Shown: piece after piece, positions 6,061 through 6,143 of the stretch
Numbering within the stretch: position 1 is the first letter of the stretch
Layout of the letters: each line of letters begins with the position of its first letter
Assembly (NCBI GenBank): GCA_000436255.1
Contig: HF990823.1
Location: 34,044 to 40,186, forward strand
Reading direction: 5' to 3'
Source of the DNA: Clostridium sp. CAG:1193
GTDB lineage: Bacteria; Bacillota_I; Bacilli_A; RF39; UBA660
DNA: 6,143 nt
Notes under the pieces: generated by a model
What the model was told of the DNA's origin: nothing
The model's database searches: none
What the model saw: only the letters and a program-made list of their open reading frames with translations
Position numbers and translations under genes: made by a program

Positions 6061-6089
6061 AGTATATCATGTATTAAAAAATTTGTCAT
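6061..6089 (-). promoter_or_regulatory. Promoter of the kinase-gap operon
   Basis: On the minus strand ATGACA (6084-6089, five of six matches to TTGACA) is separated by exactly 17 bases from TATACT (6061-6066, five of six matches to TATAAT), and TGA directly before the -10 adds an extended element. Transcription would start near 6054, giving a leader of about 16 bases that contains the AGGTGA ribosome binding site. This is the best-formed promoter in the window. Confidence 0.7.
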
Positions 6090-6119
6090 ACTTATTCATG
6101 CATGTTTACACTATTTATG

Positions 6120-6143
6120 CCTATTATAATTATAGGTGATAAA
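6120..6143 (+). promoter_or_regulatory. Possible leader of a divergent gene starting just beyond the right edge
   Basis: On the plus strand TATAAT (6125-6130) is followed five bases later by GGTGA (6135-6139), the same -10 plus ribosome-binding-site layout seen before both pilin-like genes. A start codon would then be expected within a few bases after 6143. The stretch 6120-6136 is also an imperfect 17-base palindrome (CCTAT...ATAGG), which could instead be an operator between divergent genes. The best -35-like hexamer, TTTACA at 6105-6110, is only 14 bases from the -10, too close for a standard promoter. Confidence 0.25.

Noticed and set aside
1..6143. Mycoplasma-type genetic code (TGA as tryptophan)
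   Set aside because: Conserved tryptophans are TGG, no conserved gene is broken by TGA, and the short pilin gene ends sensibly at a TGA.
6090..6143. tRNA, riboswitch or other structured RNA at the right edge
   Set aside because: Only 54 AT-rich bases are available, with no cloverleaf or known riboswitch consensus; only a short imperfect palindrome is visible.

Overview
This is an AT-rich window in which every supported gene lies on the minus strand. In transcription order (right to left) it reads: a TGS-domain nucleoside (uridine) kinase-like protein, glyceraldehyde-3-phosphate dehydrogenase (gap), a 794-residue prepilin-like surface protein, a 126-residue prepilin-like protein, and the first 158 codons of phosphoglycerate kinase (pgk), which runs off the left edge. 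The base composition, AGGAGG/GGTGA-type ribosome binding sites, the kinase family and the InlB-type repeats suggest a low-GC Bacillota, perhaps one of the uncultured gut Bacilli near the Mollicutes; that placement is inference. Tryptophans at conserved positions are TGG and one gene stops at TGA, so the genetic code appears to be the ordinary bacterial one rather than the Mycoplasma code.

Right part (about 3360-6143): a good sigma-A-type promoter at 6061-6089 precedes the kinase. Its stop codon lies inside the gap ribosome binding site, so kinase and gap look like one operon. That operon ends in a stem-loop with a T-run that overlaps the gap stop codon (3360-3388).

Middle (953-3337): a long secreted or pilus-associated protein. 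It has a class III-type prepilin N-terminus (KKKG/FTLVEV), a pilin-like core of about 120 residues, four InlB/Listeria-Bacteroides-type repeats, one of which is split by a carbohydrate-binding-like domain of about 135 residues, a further beta-rich domain and an unrecognised Ser/Tyr-rich, cysteine-containing C-terminal domain. A second T-tailed hairpin (922-948) ends it.

Left part (1-876): a short prepilin-like gene paralogous to the N-terminal core of the long one (about half of the residues identical). Its stop codon overlaps the pgk start codon (ATGA), so pgk is translationally coupled to a pilin-like gene.

The striking point is a pair of pilin-like genes, one minimal and one carrying a large adhesin-like extension, lodged between the two glycolytic genes gap and pgk. 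The hairpins, the short TATAAT/GGTGA leaders and the pilin cores look duplicated as a unit. No other pilus assembly gene (ATPase, platform protein, prepilin peptidase, sortase) is visible here.
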